A stretch of 64,000 bases of DNA from Andreprevotia sp. IGB-42. GTDB taxonomy: Bacteria; Pseudomonadota; Gammaproteobacteria; Burkholderiales; Chitinibacteraceae. This document shows, piece after piece, positions 35,606 through 44,352 of this stretch; within the stretch, counting starts at the first letter, position 1, and each line of letters starts with the position of its first letter. The notes below the pieces were generated by a model. The model was not told where the DNA came from and searched no databases. It saw only the letters and a program-made list of their open reading frames with translations. The DNA lies in NCBI RefSeq assembly GCF_009848685.1, contig NZ_WXTX01000001.1, positions 496,001-560,000 on the forward strand. Reading direction: 5' to 3'. The position numbers and the translations under genes were made by a program.

Positions 35606-36538
35606 ATGCCTGCATCCGCCAAACCATGGCGCCCGTACCACACGCTGGAAGACCGCCTGCTGATACCCAGCGCCGAAATACGCGGCCCCGGCGCGATCAT
35701 CGTCACCGGGCCATCGAGCTGCGGCAAGGGGGAGATCTCCAACGCGCTGTGCGAGCTGCTGTCGATTCCGCATACGCGCTGGCTGTCGATGGGCAACATC
35801 CTGCGGGCCACCTACGAGCATGCGGCCAGCGATGCCGAATTCAGGAATCACCTGGCCAACAAATACAGCATCAGCAGCGAAACGCTGGTGCTCGACTGCA
35901 TCGATACCACGCCGGAACTCGCTGCCAAGGTGGAAGCACACGCGGAGCAACTGAACGCGCAAATGCGTGCCAGCCACCAGATCATCGGCACACCGGACCT
36001 GTGGCGCTCTGCCACGCAGCTGGAATGGCTGGAACTGTGCACGGTAAATGGCCTGCTGGTGCCGGACCGCTGGACGCAAGCGCTGATCGCCGCGCATATC
36101 GAATCCATCCCCGATCTGCAGGAACGCCCGTTCGTGATCGACGGCTACCCGCGCACCAAGGCTGCAGCCGCGCATTTGCTGGAGGTATTCGGCGAGCTGA
36201 ACATCCCCGTGCTGAAGGTGCTGCACCTGAGCATCAGCAAGCAGGAAATGCTGCACCGTGCCGGCCGCCGCCAGCGCATCGACGACAATCACGAATCGCT
36301 GCTCAAGCGCTATGCGTTCTATGTCGACAACGTGCAGCCCAGCGTCGACTACCTGAAAAAAGCACTGGGTCCGGATGCCATTGCACTGATCGATGCGCAC
36401 CAGCCGCATTACGATGAAGTGAACGGTGAAAAGATCTTCAACCTCAAGCAGTCGATCCGCAACGTGGTGTATGCATCCGCGCTGAGCATGGGGCTGCCAC
36501 GAGTGGTGATCGATGCGCTGATCGCGGCGCGGCCATAA
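35606..36538 (+). CDS. Adenylate-kinase-like nucleoside monophosphate kinase
   Basis: 310 residues, longer than adenylate kinase (about 215). The P-loop GPSSCGKG lies at about 35-42, after VTGP in a strand-loop-helix context. SMGNILRAT resembles the AMP-binding region of adenylate kinases, DGYPRT corresponds to their conserved DGFPRT, and RAGRRQRIDDN resembles the LID arginines. About 60 residues between these motifs and a 50-residue tail are extra. The substrate is unknown; it should not be assumed to be the housekeeping adk. It is monocistronic by position. Confidence 0.75.
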   Translation: MPASAKPWRPYHTLEDRLLIPSAEIRGPGAIIVTGPSSCGKGEISNALCELLSIPHTRWLSMGNILRATYEHAASDAEFRNHLANKYSISSETLVLDCIDTTPELAAKVEAHAEQLNAQMRASHQIIGTPDLWRSATQLEWLELCTVNGLLVPDRWTQALIAAHIESIPDLQERPFVIDGYPRTKAAAAHLLEVFGELNIPVLKVLHLSISKQEMLHRAGRRQRIDDNHESLLKRYAFYVDNVQPSVDYLKKALGPDAIALIDAHQPHYDEVNGEKIFNLKQSIRNVVYASALSMGLPRVVIDALIAARP

Positions 36539-36622
36539 GGTGATGCCGGCACTGCCCACTGCGGTGCCAGCATCTGGCGTTCTGCCGGTATCATCCGGGT
36601 CTTGCCACCCGGATCACCTGCC

Positions 36623-37000
36623 ATGACAGAACGCCAGCTCATCATTGCCGCCGCCCTCAACATGCTGATCGGCGTTGCTGCCGGGGCTTTCGGTGCGCAT
36701 GCGCTCAAGATGCGCCTGCCACCGGATCTGCTGGCAGTATGGCAAACGGCGGTGCTGTACCAGATGCTGCACGCGCTGGGCCTGTTTGCCATTGCGCTGC
36801 TGCTGCCGCGTTTTGCCAGCCCCGCCCTCACCTGGGCTGGCCCGGTAATGCTGGCCGGCATCGTGCTGTTCAGTGGCAGCCTGTATGTGCTGGCCCTATC
36901 CGGTATCCGCATACTGGGTGCCGTTACCCCGCTGGGTGGCGTAGCGTTCATGGCCGCATGGGTGATGGTCATCGTTGCCGCGTGGCGCAGCCCGGCCTGA
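36623..37000 (+). CDS. DUF423 family membrane protein (YgdD-like)
   Basis: 125 residues, four TM helices. The family signature AALNMLIGVAAGAFGAHALKMRL at the N-terminus, YQMLHALGLFAIALL and FSGSLYVLALSGIRILGAVTPLGG are present. The start at ATG 36623 places the first helix immediately after a short polar tail; an in-frame upstream start at 36602 is possible but adds a Pro-rich stretch. Function unknown in all members. It is followed 37 bp later by moeA, which is probably coincidental. Confidence 0.9.
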   Translation: MTERQLIIAAALNMLIGVAAGAFGAHALKMRLPPDLLAVWQTAVLYQMLHALGLFAIALLLPRFASPALTWAGPVMLAGIVLFSGSLYVLALSGIRILGAVTPLGGVAFMAAWVMVIVAAWRSPA

Positions 37001-37037
37001 ACTGGCATACCTTGTCGACTGATCCGGAGACCGCCCC

Positions 37038-38228
37038 ATGCTGAGCGTCAACGATGCCCTTGCCCGCCTGCTGGCGGCAGCCCTACCCGCTGGCGCCAGT
37101 GAAACCATCGCGCTGGGCCTGGCCGATGCACGCATCGCCGCACGCGATTACACCGCCAGCGTCAACGTACCTGCACTGGATAATAGCGCCATGGATGGCT
37201 ACGCACTGGCGCTGGCCGATGGCGCACCGCTACCCGCCAGCTTTCCGGTAGTACAACGCATAGCTGCAGGCCAGCTTGGCACCGCGCTGCCGGCAGGCTG
37301 TGCGGCGCGCATTTTCACCGGCGCGCCCATCCCGCCCGGCGCAACCCTGGTAGTGATGCAGGAAGACTGCGAGCTGCTCGATACCACACTGCAGCTGAAA
37401 CCCGACGTGCAGCCCAAGCCGGGCCAGCATATCCGCCGCAAGGGCGAAGACATTGCGCATGGCGCCACGTTGCTGCAGCGTGGTGATGCGTTGAACCCGG
37501 CACACATTGCATTGCTGGCAGCCAGCGGCATTGGCGATGTCGAGGTTTACCGGCCGCTGAAAGTCACGCTGCTCTCTACCGGAGACGAACTGGCCGAGCC
37601 GGGCGATCCGCTGCCGGCAGGTGGCGTGTACAACAGCAACCGGCCGATGCTGATCGCCATGCTGCGCGCGCTGGGCTGCGCAGTGCGCGACGGTGGCAAG
37701 GTGCCGGATCAGCGCGCCGCGACCGAGGCCGCGCTACAGGCAGCAGCAGCCGATAGCGACGTGGTGATCAGTACCGGCGGGGTATCGGTAGGTGAAGAAG
37801 ACCATGTAAAGGCCGCGCTGAGCGCACTGGGTACACTGGATTTGTGGAAGGTGGCGATCAAGCCGGGGAAACCGCTGGCATTCGGGCGCATCGGCAACGC
37901 GGATTTCATCGGCCTGCCGGGCAACCCGGTATCGGCGTTCGTTACGCTGCAGGTGCTGGTGCGCCCTTTCCTGCTCAAGCGCATGGGCGCCAGCGGGCTT
38001 GCCACCAGCGGCTGGCCGGTGCGGGCGGACTTCAACTGGCCACGGCCGGATTCGCGCCAGGAATACCTGCGGGTGGCGCTGGACGCCAATGGCCTGCAAC
38101 TGGTCGGCCAGCAAGGCTCGGCAATGATATCCGGCCTGGCGGGCGCGCATGGGCTGGTGGAGGTGACGCCGGGCCAGATCATCCAGCCTGGCGACATGGT
38201 GCGCTTCCTGCCGTTTCAGTCACGCTGA
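37038..38228 (+). CDS. moeA: MoeA, molybdopterin molybdenumtransferase
   Basis: 396 residues. It inserts molybdate into adenylated molybdopterin. Signatures: VPALDNSAMDGYAL near residue 50, RIFTGAPIPPGATLVVMQED, RRKGEDI, and the GTP-binding-like VVISTGGVSVGEEDHVK followed by KPGKPLAFGRI and GLPGNPVSAFVT. It serves the same pathway as the moaD-mobB cluster 22 kb away; the exopolysaccharide locus lies between. Its 3' end overlaps the convergent GNAT gene by 13 bp. Confidence 0.96.
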   Translation: MLSVNDALARLLAAALPAGASETIALGLADARIAARDYTASVNVPALDNSAMDGYALALADGAPLPASFPVVQRIAAGQLGTALPAGCAARIFTGAPIPPGATLVVMQEDCELLDTTLQLKPDVQPKPGQHIRRKGEDIAHGATLLQRGDALNPAHIALLAASGIGDVEVYRPLKVTLLSTGDELAEPGDPLPAGGVYNSNRPMLIAMLRALGCAVRDGGKVPDQRAATEAALQAAAADSDVVISTGGVSVGEEDHVKAALSALGTLDLWKVAIKPGKPLAFGRIGNADFIGLPGNPVSAFVTLQVLVRPFLLKRMGASGLATSGWPVRADFNWPRPDSRQEYLRVALDANGLQLVGQQGSAMISGLAGAHGLVEVTPGQIIQPGDMVRFLPFQSR

Positions 38229-39145
38229 ACCGTATGGCGCCAAGCGGCCAGCAACGTGCTGACCGGTATGCCATCGATACTGGCACCATCCAGCTGGCAG
38301 CCGTTCAGCGCGGCACCGCGCAGATCGCAATCGGTAAGGCGGGCATTGCGCAGATCGCAGCGTTGCATGCTCACCGGCTCGGCTTCTTCGCCATTCCAGC
38401 CCAGATTGCTGTCGCTGAACTGCGCACCGCCCAGCGATACATTGCATAGCCGCACCCCATCAAGCCGTGCATTGCCGATGCGCGCGCCGGACAGGTTGAC
38501 GTTATTGAAGACCGCCCCCGTCACATTGGCATTCTGGACCGTCAAACCGGCCATGCCGCTGCTGCTGATCTGCACACCGGCAAGATTGCACTCGAAAAAA
38601 TCGGCGCCGGACAGCGTGCAGTCACGGTAACCGGTGCCGGCCAGATCCGCCGTGTATTGCTGGCGCTGCGCACTTGCACCGTCCACGGGTCGCTGCTTCC
38701 TCAGGTAATACTCATCGTCATCCTCACCAACCAGCACATACCCATGCTTCCGGTAGAACGCCAGATTGCGCGCGCTATGGCGTGTGGTATCCAGCGACCA
38801 TGTGCTGACTTGCGGGTAGTGCGCTTCCAGCAGCTGCAGCACCTGTCCACCCAACCCCCTGCCCTGCCAGACCGGGTCCAGATAGAACAGCTCGATGCGT
38901 GCATGCTCGCGCCCGCTGTGCGTGAGCTGCACCGCGCCAGCCAGCATGATCTTGTAATAGGCGCCCAGGCCAGCCTGGTAACGCTGCATGCCGGGCTTGT
39001 GATGGTCGGGGATGAATGGCTGCCTGCCACCCAGCCAATGGCTGGCCTCATGGGCAACAATTCTGGCAAACAACGCGCACAGCGCATCGGCATCCGTCAC
39101 TGCCTGCAGTGACGCGCTTGCGGGATGGGTCGTACTTGAAGACAT
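38216..39145 (-). CDS. GNAT acetyltransferase fused to a pentapeptide-repeat domain
   Basis: 309 residues. The first half (about 1-150) is a GNAT domain: IELFYLDPVWQGRGLGGQVLQLLE carries the acetyl-CoA-binding Q/RxxGxG/A motif, and ARNLAFYRKHGYVLVGED follows. The second half (about 165-300) shows pentapeptide repeats of the A(D/N)LxX type (LSGADFFECNLAGVQ, LSGARIGNARLDGVRLCNVSLGGAQF, DLRNARLTDCDLRGAALNGCQLDGA), which fold as a square beta helix. Start ATG at 39145 has CAGGA 11 bp upstream. The substrate is unknown; pentapeptide domains can mimic DNA or bind partners. Confidence 0.85.
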   Translation of the reverse strand: MSSSTTHPASASLQAVTDADALCALFARIVAHEASHWLGGRQPFIPDHHKPGMQRYQAGLGAYYKIMLAGAVQLTHSGREHARIELFYLDPVWQGRGLGGQVLQLLEAHYPQVSTWSLDTTRHSARNLAFYRKHGYVLVGEDDDEYYLRKQRPVDGASAQRQQYTADLAGTGYRDCTLSGADFFECNLAGVQISSSGMAGLTVQNANVTGAVFNNVNLSGARIGNARLDGVRLCNVSLGGAQFSDSNLGWNGEEAEPVSMQRCDLRNARLTDCDLRGAALNGCQLDGASIDGIPVSTLLAAWRHTVQRD

Positions 39146-39538
39146 CAAGGGTATTCCTGATCAGCATGGGCATGCGTACCCGCACAGGCGGCTAGCAGCA
39201 TGCAAATCCCTGCAGCGGGTTGCGCTGGCAGGCCATCGTCGAAAGCGAAGGCAGATCAGTTGGACACGGCTGATTTCCACCGGATTTGCAGCGGTAGCGC
39301 TGCGCAAGCCGGCACAGTAAAGGAAGGGCGCGGAAAAGGGCATACCCGTGCATAGCGCTGTGGCGAAAATGCGCCACCCCGGATTGCGGTGTAGTGCCCA
39401 ACCCGGCGATCTGGCCGGCTTGCCTTGCATTCGTCGATCACCTTTGGTGCAGCGCACTCCAAATCGGCAACTCAATGGGGCAGCTGCTATCCGTAGGCCA
39501 GATGGCACACGGATACTGCACCGCACAAGCAATTGTTC

Positions 39539-39567
39539 TTGCAGGTTTTTTCAAAGCACCCTAAAAA
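39539..39567 (+). promoter_or_regulatory. Candidate sigma-70 promoter of the sugar operon
   Basis: TTGCAG (39539-39544) and TAAAAA (39562-39567) separated by 17 bp, in a locally AT-rich patch. The -10 box abuts the LacI-type operator, so repressor binding would block transcription start. The start codon of the regulator is 31 bp further on. Confidence 0.45.
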
Positions 39568-39583
39568 TGTAAACGATTACATT
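39566..39583. promoter_or_regulatory. LacI-family operator palindrome
   Basis: AATGTAAACGATTACATT is symmetric outside two positions (consensus TGTAAnCGnTTACA), with the central CG characteristic of LacI-family operators. It lies 15 bp upstream of the lacI-type start and overlaps the presumed transcription start, so the regulator probably represses its own operon, including the downstream transporter. Confidence 0.75.
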
Positions 39584-39597
39584 ATTGGTGCGACAGC

Positions 39598-40620
39598 ATG
39601 CCCGAACGCAGTGCCAGCACACCTCAAAACGGTGCATCCATCACCACCGTCGCCTTGCAGGCAGGGGTATCGGTGGCGACCGTATCGCGTGTGCTCAATG
39701 GCCATGCCGGCGTGAAACCCGCCACACGTGACAAGGTGATGGCGGCGGTGAACGCCAGCGGTTATCGCATCAACGAAATGGCGCGCAACCTGCGCACATC
39801 GGAAAGCCGCTTGCTGCTGGCCATGGTGCCGGATGTGGGCAACCCGTTTTATGCCGAGCTGGTGCGCGGCATCGGCAGCGTGGCACGCCAGCACGGTTAT
39901 GACGTATTGCTGTGCGATACCGGCGCAGACCCGGGGCGCGAGCGCACCTACTTTGACCTGCTGCGCCGCAAGCGTGCCGACGGCGCCATCTGCCTGGACC
40001 CGGATACCGTGCAGCATGCGCTGGCCGAGGAATCGCTCGATCTGCCGTGGGTAGCCTGCTGCGAATTCGATCCCGCGGTACCGGTGCCGTATGTGGGCAT
40101 AGACAACCATGCGGCCGCGCGCGATGCAGTGCGCCACCTGCTGGCCACCGGCCACCGCCGCATTGCGCTGATCAACTCGGACGAAGGCTATCTGTATGCA
40201 CGCCAGCGCCAGCTGGGTTATGTGGATGCACTGCGCGAGCTGGATATCGCCATCAACCCCTCTTGGGTGCTGAACGTGAACTCGCTCGATTACGCCGCTG
40301 GTGCCGATGCAGCGCGTGCGCTGATGGCGCAGGCCGATGCGCCCTCGGCCATTTTTGCGGTATCCGATACCTTGGCCATCGGCGTGATTGCCGGCCTGCG
40401 CAGCGTGGGCAAACGCGTGCCGCACGATATTGCCGTGGTGGGTTTTGACGATATCTCGCTCGCTACGCAAATCGACCCTCCGCTGACCACCATCGCCCAG
40501 CCGATGCGCGCGCTGGGTGAAACCGCCGCACGGCTGTTGCTGCAGCGGCTGGCACAGCCCGGCCATACCGTGCCGGGGGTATTGCTGCCCCATCAACTGC
40601 TGATCCGCGGGAGCGCCTGA
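39598..40620 (+). CDS. LacI-family transcriptional regulator of the sugar operon
   Basis: 340 residues. N-terminal helix-turn-helix (about 15-60) TVALQAGVSVATVSRVLNGHAGVKPATRDKV and hinge MARNLRTSESRLLLA, followed by a periplasmic-binding-like domain (VPDVGNPFYAELVRGIGSVAR, GHRRIALINSDEGYL, ADAPSAIFAVSDTLAIGV, VVGFDDISLATQIDPPLTTIAQP). The ligand is likely the sugar, or a product of it, handled by the downstream genes. An operator lies in its own promoter, giving autoregulation. The ABC ATPase gene starts 2 bp after its stop. Confidence 0.95.
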   Translation: MPERSASTPQNGASITTVALQAGVSVATVSRVLNGHAGVKPATRDKVMAAVNASGYRINEMARNLRTSESRLLLAMVPDVGNPFYAELVRGIGSVARQHGYDVLLCDTGADPGRERTYFDLLRRKRADGAICLDPDTVQHALAEESLDLPWVACCEFDPAVPVPYVGIDNHAAARDAVRHLLATGHRRIALINSDEGYLYARQRQLGYVDALRELDIAINPSWVLNVNSLDYAAGADAARALMAQADAPSAIFAVSDTLAIGVIAGLRSVGKRVPHDIAVVGFDDISLATQIDPPLTTIAQPMRALGETAARLLLQRLAQPGHTVPGVLLPHQLLIRGSA

Positions 40621-40622
40621 CC

Positions 40623-42110
40623 ATGAGCGTTGCAGTGCATTTCGACGCGATACGCAAGGATTTCGGCCCGGTGCGGGTACTGCACGGCGTGAGCTTCGAG
40701 ATCGCCCCCGGGCGCATCTACGGCCTGCTGGGCGAAAATGGCGCCGGCAAATCCACGCTGATGAAAATCCTTTCCGGCTATGAGACGGCCACCGCCGGCG
40801 AAATGCGCATCGATGGCGTACCGCAGGTATTTGGCAACTCGCGCCAGGCAGAAGCAGCCGGCATCGTGCTGATCCACCAGGAATTCAACCTGGCCGAGCA
40901 CCTGACCATTGCGCAGAACATGTATCTGGGCCACGAAAAGCGCCGCGGTCCGTTCGTGGACGATGTGGCAATGCGCAAGGATGCGGCGCGCTACCTGGCG
41001 CAGGTGGGCCTGACCATCAGCCCCGATACCCGCGTGCGTGATCTGATCGTGGCCGAGAAGCAACTGGTGGAAATTGCCAAGGCGCTCTCGCGCAACGCCC
41101 GGTTGCTGATCATGGACGAGCCCACCGCCACGCTCACGCCAGGTGAAACCGCCCGCTTGTTCACGCTGATGACCAAGCTCAAGGATGACGGCGTGACGTT
41201 GCTGTACATCTCGCACAAGCTCGATGAAGTGGAGCACATTACCGATGAGATCATCGTGATGCGCGATGGCCGCTTCATCACCCGCGAAGCCACCGCCAAT
41301 GTCACGCGCCAGCAGATGGCCAACCTGATGGTGGGGCGCGAGCTGTCCGACATGTTCCCGCCGCGCAATCCGCCGGCGGCCGATGCGCCGGTGGCGCTGA
41401 AAGTGAGCGGGCTGACCGTGCCCGGCTGGGCCAGCGAGCTGGACTTTGAAGTGCACGCTGGCGAAATACTCGGTTTTGCCGGGCTGGTGGGTGCCGGGCG
41501 CACCGAATCGTTCGAGGCCATCATCGGCCTGCGGCCACGCAGCGCCGGGCAGATCGAGATGCTGGGGCGGCCGGTGCAGCTGAAATCGCCGCGCGATGCG
41601 GTGCGCCACGGCCTGACTTACCTGTCCGAAGACCGCAAGGGCAAGGGGCTGCACGTGAACCTGCCGCTGGCCGACAACCTGACGCTGATGACGCTGGAGC
41701 GCTACGCCCACCCGTGGCTGAGCCTGCAAGCCGAGCGGGCGGCGCTCAGGCAGGCGGTGGCCCACTTCGGCATCCGCACCGGCGACCTCGACTTGCGTGC
41801 CCGCATGCTCTCGGGCGGGAATCAACAAAAACTGGCGCTCGCCAAGGTATTGCACCCCGATCCGAAGGTGGTGGTGCTGGACGAACCCACGCGCGGCGTG
41901 GATGTGGGTGCCAAGCGCGATATCTATTTCCTGATCCACCAGCTGGCCGCACAGGGCCGCGCGGTGATCGTGATTTCCAGCGAGCTGATCGAGCTGATCG
42001 GCTTGTGCCACCGCGTGGCGGTGATGCGGGGCGGCAGGCTGCAAACCATGCTGGGCATGGAACAACTGAACGAAGAGGAGTTGATCGCTCATGCAACCGG
42101 CACACACTGA
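40623..42110 (+). CDS. Sugar ABC transporter ATP-binding protein (RbsA-like, CUT2)
   Basis: 495 residues with two ABC domains, as in RbsA/XylG. The first has the P-loop [17 protein letters not shown]-loop [11 protein letters not shown] and Walker [16 protein letters not shown]. The second has a degenerate P-loop [14 protein letters not shown], then [15 protein letters not shown] and [15 protein letters not shown]. This is the usual asymmetric pattern of the CUT2 family. It overlaps the permease gene by 20 bp. Confidence 0.95.
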   Translation: MSVAVHFDAIRKDFGPVRVLHGVSFEIAPGRIYGLLGENGAGKSTLMKILSGYETATAGEMRIDGVPQVFGNSRQAEAAGIVLIHQEFNLAEHLTIAQNMYLGHEKRRGPFVDDVAMRKDAARYLAQVGLTISPDTRVRDLIVAEKQLVEIAKALSRNARLLIMDEPTATLTPGETARLFTLMTKLKDDGVTLLYISHKLDEVEHITDEIIVMRDGRFITREATANVTRQQMANLMVGRELSDMFPPRNPPAADAPVALKVSGLTVPGWASELDFEVHAGEILGFAGLVGAGRTESFEAIIGLRPRSAGQIEMLGRPVQLKSPRDAVRHGLTYLSEDRKGKGLHVNLPLADNLTLMTLERYAHPWLSLQAERAALRQAVAHFGIRTGDLDLRARMLSGGNQQKLALAKVLHPDPKVVVLDEPTRGVDVGAKRDIYFLIHQLAAQGRAVIVISSELIELIGLCHRVAVMRGGRLQTMLGMEQLNEEELIAHATGTH

Positions 42111-43098
42111 AACCGGCAGCACCCGTCCATCGCTGCAGCGCATGCTCCGGCATGTGAGCAGCCTGGGACCGGTACTCGGGCTGATCGTGCTATGCATTGC
42201 CGGCACGTGGCTGAACCCGGATTTTGCCACGCTGGACAACATGATGAACGTGCTGACCCGCACCGCCTTCATCGGCATCATCGCGGTGGGCATGACCTTT
42301 GTGATCATTTCCGGCGGCATCGACCTGTCGGTGGGGTCGATGGCGGCATTGATTGCGGGCAGCATGATCTTCCTGATGAACAAGCTGGTGCTGGCCGGCA
42401 CGCTCAGCCCGCTGGCCATCGTGCTGACCGGCATCGCGCTGGCACTGCTGCTGGGGGCGGCATTTGGCGCCATCCACGGGCTACTGATCACCAAGGGACG
42501 GATCGAGCCGTTCATCGTCACGCTGGGTACGCTGGGCATCTTCCGCGCCTACCTCACCTATCTGGCCGATGGTGGCGCGCTCACGCTCGATACCGCCCTC
42601 AACGATCTGTATGCGCCGGTGTATTACGCCAGCCTGCTGGGCATACCGGTGCCGATCTGGGTGTTCCTGATCGTGGCGGCGCTGGGCACCATCATCCTCA
42701 ACCGCACTGCATTCGGCCGCCATGTGCAGGCGATCGGATCGAATGAGCAGGTAGCGCGCTACGCAGCCATCCGCGTTGATCTGGTCAAGATCGTTACCTA
42801 TATGTTTCTGGGATTGTGCGTGGGCATCGCCACGGTGCTGTATGTGCCGCGGCTGGGGTCGGCCACGCCCACCACCGGCATCCTGTGGGAGCTGGAAGCC
42901 ATTGCCGCGGTAGTGGTCGGCGGTACGGCGCTCAAGGGCGGCGAAGGGCGTGTGATCGGCACGGTGATCGGCGCCATCCTGCTGTCGGTGATCAGCAACA
43001 TCCTCAACCTCACCAGCATCATCAGCGTGTATCTGAATGCAGCAGTACAGGGCTTCGTGATCATCATCGTGGCCTTCCTGCAACGCAGCCGCCACTAG
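42091..43098 (+). CDS. Sugar ABC transporter permease (RbsC-like, CUT2)
   Basis: 335 residues, about nine TM helices. The family segments [43 protein letters not shown] and [35 protein letters not shown] are unmistakable for the BPD_transp_2 family. It starts inside the ATPase gene (ATG 42091) and is followed after 85 bp by the binding-protein gene, making ATPase-permease-binding protein order. It works as a homodimer in the membrane. Confidence 0.95.
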   Translation: MQPAHTETGSTRPSLQRMLRHVSSLGPVLGLIVLCIAGTWLNPDFATLDNMMNVLTRTAFIGIIAVGMTFVIISGGIDLSVGSMAALIAGSMIFLMNKLVLAGTLSPLAIVLTGIALALLLGAAFGAIHGLLITKGRIEPFIVTLGTLGIFRAYLTYLADGGALTLDTALNDLYAPVYYASLLGIPVPIWVFLIVAALGTIILNRTAFGRHVQAIGSNEQVARYAAIRVDLVKIVTYMFLGLCVGIATVLYVPRLGSATPTTGILWELEAIAAVVVGGTALKGGEGRVIGTVIGAILLSVISNILNLTSIISVYLNAAVQGFVIIIVAFLQRSRH

Positions 43099-43183
43099 AG
43101 CGGCGCGTCAACAGCAAGCGGGGGAACGGATTCGGTTTTTACCCATGGGCTGCCACGGCCGCCCACCATTTGGAGAGAGCATC

Positions 43184-44146
43184 ATGAAACGCTTTACTCA
43201 GGTATTGGGCGCCGGCGTACTGGCACTGGCCTTCGGCGCAATCAGTGGCAATGCAGTGGCTGAAAAAGTCACCCTTGGGGTATCGATTCCCACCGCCACG
43301 CATGGCTTTACCGGTGGCATCGTGTGGTGGGCGGGCGAAGCCAAGAAAGAACTGGAAAAGAAATACCCGGATCTGAAAGTCATCATCAAGACCGCCGGCG
43401 GTGCGCCGGAGCAGGCCAACCAGCTGCAGGACCTGGTGACGGTGAACAAGATCAATGCGCTGGTGATCTTTCCGTTTGAATCCGCATCGCTCACCCAGCC
43501 GGTATCCCAAGTGAAAAGCAAGGGCGTGTACGTAACCGTGGTGGACCGCGGCCTGACCGATACCCGCGCGCAGGATGCCTATGTGGCGGGCGACAACACC
43601 GCATTCGGCAAGATCCCCGGCGAATACATCGGCAAGACACTGGGCGGCAAGGGCAATGTGGTGGCGTTGCGCGGCATTCCCACCACGCTGGACAACGAGC
43701 GCTACGAAGCATTCCAGACCGCGCTCAAGGCCACGCCGGATGTGAAAATCCTCGATGCCAAGTATGCCAACTGGAACCGCGACGATGCGTTCAAGGTGAC
43801 GCAGGATTTCCTCACCCGCTTCAAGCATATCGATGCGATCTGGGCTGCCGACGATGACATGGCAGTGGGCGTGCTCAAGGCGCTGGACCAGGCCAAGCGC
43901 ACCGACGTGAAGATCGTGTTCGGCGGTGCGGGCGCCAAAGGGGCCATCAAGACATTGATGGACGGCAGCGACAAGCGCATCCAGGCCAATGTGTCGTACT
44001 CGCCCAAGTTCATCTACGACGCCATCAAGCTGACCGCTGAAGCCCGCCTGAAAGGCGAAGCCCTGCCGGCCAAGACCATCATTCCGTCGGTGCTGATCAC
44101 CAAGGAAAACGCCAAGCAGTTCTATTTCCCGAACTCGCCATTCTGA
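43184..44146 (+). CDS. Sugar ABC transporter substrate-binding protein (CUT2, RbsB/YtfQ-like)
   Basis: 320 residues. A signal peptide (ends GNAVA, about residue 26) precedes a Peripla_BP_4 domain: [51 protein letters not shown] and [17 protein letters not shown]. The tandem Trp residues and the VDRG motif are typical of binding proteins for pentoses or sugar alcohols, but the exact sugar is not decidable. ATG 43184 follows TGGAGAG. A strong hairpin lies after the stop, which often stabilises binding-protein messages. Confidence 0.94.
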   Translation: MKRFTQVLGAGVLALAFGAISGNAVAEKVTLGVSIPTATHGFTGGIVWWAGEAKKELEKKYPDLKVIIKTAGGAPEQANQLQDLVTVNKINALVIFPFESASLTQPVSQVKSKGVYVTVVDRGLTDTRAQDAYVAGDNTAFGKIPGEYIGKTLGGKGNVVALRGIPTTLDNERYEAFQTALKATPDVKILDAKYANWNRDDAFKVTQDFLTRFKHIDAIWAADDDMAVGVLKALDQAKRTDVKIVFGGAGAKGAIKTLMDGSDKRIQANVSYSPKFIYDAIKLTAEARLKGEALPAKTIIPSVLITKENAKQFYFPNSPF

Positions 44147-44238
44147 TAGGCCGGGAGATGGATGGGGAAACGGATCAATCGGTGGGAAAACCCGGCGCGG
44201 GCGCAGCAATGGCGCGGCCGATGGATTGATCACGGCGC

Positions 44239-44274
44239 GGGCGCGCAGCAGGGGTAGGCCCCTGCTGCGCGCCC
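44239..44274 (+). promoter_or_regulatory. Strong intra-operon RNA hairpin after the binding-protein gene
   Basis: Perfect 16-bp inverted repeat (GGGCGCGCAGCAGGGG and complement) with a TAGG loop, in the 206-bp gap after the binding-protein stop. No T-tract follows, so it is more like a 3' mRNA stabiliser than a terminator. A second, weaker pair (GATCAATC 44173-44180 and GATTGATC 44224-44231) and a direct repeat CGGCGCGGGCGC (44192 and 44233) are also in this gap. Remaining bases show no other feature. Confidence 0.75.
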
Positions 44275-44352
44275 TTCCGGAGCAGCACTGCCGGCAGGCA
44301 CCGCTGCTGGTGTAGCGGCCTTGCGGCCAGTTCAGCACACAGGACACGCGAG

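Larger units (their letters stand above)
39146..39597. promoter_or_regulatory. Divergent intergenic region between the GNAT gene and the sugar operon
   Basis: 450 bp with no credible gene on either strand. The right end holds the promoter and operator of the lacI-type gene, described separately. The left end should hold the GNAT promoter, but I see no clear boxes. The middle is unremarkable GC-rich sequence. Confidence 0.6.

Noticed and set aside
40593-42539. A 648-codon open frame on the minus strand across the sugar ABC genes
   Set aside because: It is the antisense of two well-supported plus-strand genes with clear family motifs; long antisense frames are common in GC-rich DNA.
44239-44274. 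Rho-independent terminator after the sugar-binding protein gene
   Set aside because: No T-tract follows the stem and the downstream genes look part of the same operon.
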